A stretch of DNA of 6,570 nt from NCBI GenBank assembly GCA_010032085.1, contig RGYL01000046.1, forward strand, positions 1 to 6,570, in the 5' to 3' direction. The translations under genes and the position numbers were made by a program. Source of the stretch: Actinomycetota bacterium (GTDB lineage: Bacteria; Actinomycetota; Actinomycetes; Nanopelagicales; Nanopelagicaceae). Below are positions 4,166-6,570 of the stretch, in pieces. The notes below the pieces were generated by a model that was not told the DNA's origin, did no database searches, and worked only from the letters and a program-made list of their open reading frames with translations. How positions within the stretch are numbered: position 1 is the stretch's first letter; each line of letters starts with the position of its first letter.

Positions 4166-5544
4166 TTTCCAGGACTTACTGTTGACATATTGAAATCACT
4201 TATTACAAGGGCGGGGAAGTGCATGTGGGTTGCATACTCCGACCACTCACGAGGCTGAGTCCACTCACTCGCTCCAGCAGCTTTAATTCGCGAAAGAGCA
4301 CTCACCGGTGAATCGTTCCAGCGGAAATTGTTGGTTGCACCTTGAACTTCGCCATTCTTAACATAATAAACGCCATCTCGGGTTAGACCTGTGAGAAGCA
4401 GAGTATTTGGATCGACCATGCGTATGTACCAGAGCGTGGTTAAGAGCAGTCCATTATCCACTTCTTTAGTTAGTTCTTCGATTCCACCCGATGAGCCAGA
4501 AACTTCCATAAAGTAGTTATCACCCATAGGGGTAAAAGGAAGTGAAGTTAGTTTTGAGGTGGCTCGAGTCTGAATAAGACTCTGGAGAACTCCATCCTTC
4601 ATCCATTCAACACGAAGAGTTCTCTGGCCGGTATCAAAAATCGAGCCAAGTGAGCTAGACGCGGTATTTGAAATAAAAGGCGAACCGGGAAGAAGTTTGT
4701 TTGAGGGATCGCTATAGAGATTTACAGGCACATTTGCGAGCTTCTCACCTACTCGCGTTCCGCCACCTTTCTTAGAGAAAACGCTCTGGCCTTCAAATGC
4801 ATCACGACCAGTGGAGACAAAGATCATGTAGGTATATAGATCTGCGATAGTTCCAGATGGAAATATCGTGTCGTATTTACCGGCTGGCAAATCTATTTTT
4901 CTTGCCTGCCACTCAAGCCTTTGCCGGATTGCCCTATCAATCGCCGCAATTGATACATTTGAAAAATCGTGGGTCTCTACACCCTCCCAAGTAGAACGAG
5001 AGCGTTCGTGCGACTTACCGGTCATCTCAACGCGGCCAATAGGGGAGTCGTTGCGTAGCCTTAATCCGCCTTTTGAACCAACCCAGATTGTTGAATGTGT
5101 GTGCTCGGCGTAGCCAAAGAGTTCTATTTTGTCAGCAACAGACTTCTTCATCATCTCGCCTAAATCAGGCGCAAACTTTTTGAATACTTCAGGTCCAGTT
5201 GGATTATGTGGGGCAGACCAATCACCGAGGGAAAGGTCTTTAGCTAAAGGCGCAAAATCTTCTGCGGGTCCGGCTGCTTTAGCTGCAGAAATCGCTTCGG
5301 AAAGTATTGCATCAATATCCTTCTCATCAACATTAGTACGAGTCACACCGCCGGCCGCCATTGATGCGCCCATGGAGACAAAGGCAAGAACTGTCACGCT
5401 ACGCTCTTGAATAACTCCATTAGTTGTTAATGTGCTACTTGCCCAACGCAGATTCGCCTGAGTCTTATCTCTAACAATCACGATACATTCATCACTTGTT
5501 GCACGAGCGAGAACTTTTTCAATCAAGTCTTGTGCAGAGATCAT
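4162..5544 (-). CDS. pmbA: TldE/PmbA, non-catalytic subunit of the TldD/TldE metalloprotease
   Basis: The 460-residue protein matches the TldE (PmbA) subunit in length and layout. The N-terminal alpha/beta domain (about 1-200) includes the typical strand RSVTVLAFVSMGASMAAGGV, and the C-terminal beta-rich domain ends in the family's hydrophobic tail (MHFPALVISDFNM). It has no HExxxH motif; the equivalent helix reads SGTIADLYTYM (230-240), as expected for the inactive partner. Known TldD/TldE heterodimers digest unfolded peptides; in E. coli they mature microcin B17 and degrade the CcdA antitoxin. The ATG at 5544 overlaps the tldD stop as ATGA and has a GGAGG ribosome-binding site seven bases upstream, so both subunits come from one transcript. 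The 3' end overlaps the convergent RNase HI gene. Confidence 0.93.
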   Translation of the reverse strand: MISAQDLIEKVLARATSDECIVIVRDKTQANLRWASSTLTTNGVIQERSVTVLAFVSMGASMAAGGVTRTNVDEKDIDAILSEAISAAKAAGPAEDFAPLAKDLSLGDWSAPHNPTGPEVFKKFAPDLGEMMKKSVADKIELFGYAEHTHSTIWVGSKGGLRLRNDSPIGRVEMTGKSHERSRSTWEGVETHDFSNVSIAAIDRAIRQRLEWQARKIDLPAGKYDTIFPSGTIADLYTYMIFVSTGRDAFEGQSVFSKKGGGTRVGEKLANVPVNLYSDPSNKLLPGSPFISNTASSSLGSIFDTGQRTLRVEWMKDGVLQSLIQTRATSKLTSLPFTPMGDNYFMEVSGSSGGIEELTKEVDNGLLLTTLWYIRMVDPNTLLLTGLTRDGVYYVKNGEVQGATNNFRWNDSPVSALSRIKAAGASEWTQPREWSEYATHMHFPALVISDFNMSTVSPGN

Positions 5545-6570
5545 TTGCCAGCCTCCGCAACAGTGTTAAGAATATTTATCTTGTCAAAGACTGCAGCGGG
5601 GCAACCGTGGCTTACGGCTGCAACTTGTCCTGGTTGTGCTTTACCGCAATTAAATGCACCACCTAAAACATAAGTAGATGGGCCACCTACTGCCTTCATC
5701 GCACCCCAGAAATCAGTTGTTGTCGCTTGGTATGCAACATCTTTCAACTGTCCGGCAAGTTTGCCGTTCTTTATCCGGTGGAATTGTTGACCAGTAAATT
5801 GGAAGTTATAACGTTGCATATCTATAGACCAAGATTTGTCACCCAATATGTAGATTCCATCTTCAACAGAAGAAATCAGCTCTTCTAAGGTAGGGCCGCT
5901 CGGATTAGGCTGTAGTGAAACATTGGGCATTCGCTGTATTGGAACATGCGCGGGCGAATCGGCAAAAGCGCAACCATTGCTTCTATCCTTATTTACTCGT
6001 GCGGCAATTCGTCGATCTAATTGGTAGCCGACAAGCACGCCATCTTTGACGATATCCCAACGTTGCGCCGCGACCCCTTCATCGTCCCAACCAACGGTGC
6101 TCAATCCATGTTCAGTAAGTCGATCACCGGTCACGTTCATCAACTTTGATCCATATTTCAAGTTACCGAGTTTCTCAGGGGTAGCAAATGATGTTCCGGC
6201 GTAATTCGCTTCATAACCCATCGCACGATCCAACTCAGTTGCATGTCCAATCGATTCATGAATCGTAAGCCAGAGATTTGAAGGATGAATCAATAAGTCA
6301 TAGCGACCCGGTTCAACAGAAGGGGCTTTAACCTTTTCCGCAAGGAGATTTGGTAGTTCCTCAATCTCTTTATCCCAATTCCAAATCGAGTTACCCATCC
6401 ACTCCCAGCCATAACCAGCAGGTTGAGCAAGAGTGCGCATTGATTCAAAACCATGTTCACCAATTGAGATCGCCTCTATTTGGGTCTGGATGCGAACTCT
6501 TTGTTGAGTTGTGCTCGTCCCGTTTGAATCAGCGTAATGTTTCTGTTCCTTTACATACATAGTCATCGCA
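5541..6570 (-). CDS. tldD: TldD, catalytic subunit of the TldD/TldE metalloprotease (N-terminus outside window)
   Basis: The frame stays open to the right edge, with no stop before the internal ATG at 6566, so about 343 C-terminal codons are visible and roughly 130-170 N-terminal residues are missing relative to the family's usual 480-510. The zinc site HExxxH is HESIGH at 6243-6260 (minus strand), followed by ATELDR, a form seen in actinobacterial and related TldD proteins. A later conserved cysteine in FNCGKAQPGQ (307 counted from ATG 6566) corresponds to the third metal ligand. With TldE it forms a heterodimeric protease that admits only unfolded peptides. The terminal TGA overlaps the pmbA ATG. 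No toxin, antitoxin or modified-peptide precursor that might be its substrate is visible here. Promoter and true start lie to the right of the window. Confidence 0.93.
   Translation of the reverse strand, partial: AMTMYVKEQKHYADSNGTSTTQQRVRIQTQIEAISIGEHGFESMRTLAQPAGYGWEWMGNSIWNWDKEIEELPNLLAEKVKAPSVEPGRYDLLIHPSNLWLTIHESIGHATELDRAMGYEANYAGTSFATPEKLGNLKYGSKLMNVTGDRLTEHGLSTVGWDDEGVAAQRWDIVKDGVLVGYQLDRRIAARVNKDRSNGCAFADSPAHVPIQRMPNVSLQPNPSGPTLEELISSVEDGIYILGDKSWSIDMQRYNFQFTGQQFHRIKNGKLAGQLKDVAYQATTTDFWGAMKAVGGPSTYVLGGAFNCGKAQPGQVAAVSHGCPAAVFDKINILNTVAEAGK
5552..5556 (-). promoter_or_regulatory. Strong Shine-Dalgarno site (GGAGG) for pmbA inside tldD
   Basis: On the minus strand GGAGG sits within the last codons of tldD, seven bases before the pmbA ATG at 5544. 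It is the clearest ribosome-binding site in the window and supports this start. It contrasts with the operon-leading starts at 1956 and 3039, which have no usable site, suggesting that downstream genes use Shine-Dalgarno initiation and first genes do not. Confidence 0.75.

Noticed and set aside
5129..5410. Plus-strand ORFs inside pmbA and tldD (also 4868-5113 and 6350-6562)
   Set aside because: They run antisense to strongly supported protease genes and show no domain features; shadows of the real frames.
4162..6570. TldD/TldE as part of a modified-peptide or toxin-antitoxin cluster
   Set aside because: No precursor peptide, modifying enzyme, transporter or toxin gene is visible nearby; the pair is widespread as a housekeeping protease.

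Overview
The window reads as a compact stretch of a chromosome from a bacterium with moderate to low GC, most likely an AT-leaning actinobacterium. This is inferred from three things. A coiled-coil C4 zinc-ribbon protein sits directly before an RNase HI, the same order as M. tuberculosis Rv2229c-Rv2228c. The arsenate reductase has the CVHNAGRSQM / MGCGDACP sequence pattern of the actinobacterial (mycothiol-linked) branch. Two genes also appear to start exactly at their transcription start site, a habit common in Actinobacteria. A small-genome planktonic lineage such as the freshwater acI group would fit, but the sequence alone does not prove it. There are no insertion sequences, CRISPR arrays, rRNA or tRNA genes.

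Layout: (1) positions 2-606, plus strand: the last codons of an unidentified gene, overlapping by 4 nt a complete Nudix hydrolase. (2) 607-1542, minus strand: a two-domain GNAT acetyltransferase whose stop codon abuts the Nudix stop codon. (3) 1543-1955: two short intergenic regions around a possible 65-residue membrane protein (1667-1864). (4) 1956-3000, plus strand: an aquaporin-family channel overlapping an arsenate reductase, both with GTG starts. (5) 3039-4165, plus strand: zinc-ribbon coiled-coil protein and RNase HI, joined by a TGATG overlap. (6) 4162-6570, minus strand: the TldD/TldE (PmbA) protease pair, with tldD running off the right edge. No gene-free stretch exceeds about 125 bases.

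Functionally, the most coherent unit is the channel-arsC pair. The reductase turns arsenate into arsenite, and the channel gives arsenite a passive exit, as described for AqpS-ArsC in Sinorhizobium meliloti. No arsR, arsB or acr3 is present in the window. The other genes are housekeeping types: nucleotide sanitation or hydrolysis (Nudix), acetyl transfer, RNA-DNA hybrid removal and peptide degradation.

I did not find a clearly undescribed system. The points most worth following are the arsenite channel-reductase pair with a non-canonical selectivity filter, the -10 boxes placed exactly for leaderless transcripts, the overlapping or abutting convergent gene ends, and the small membrane protein.
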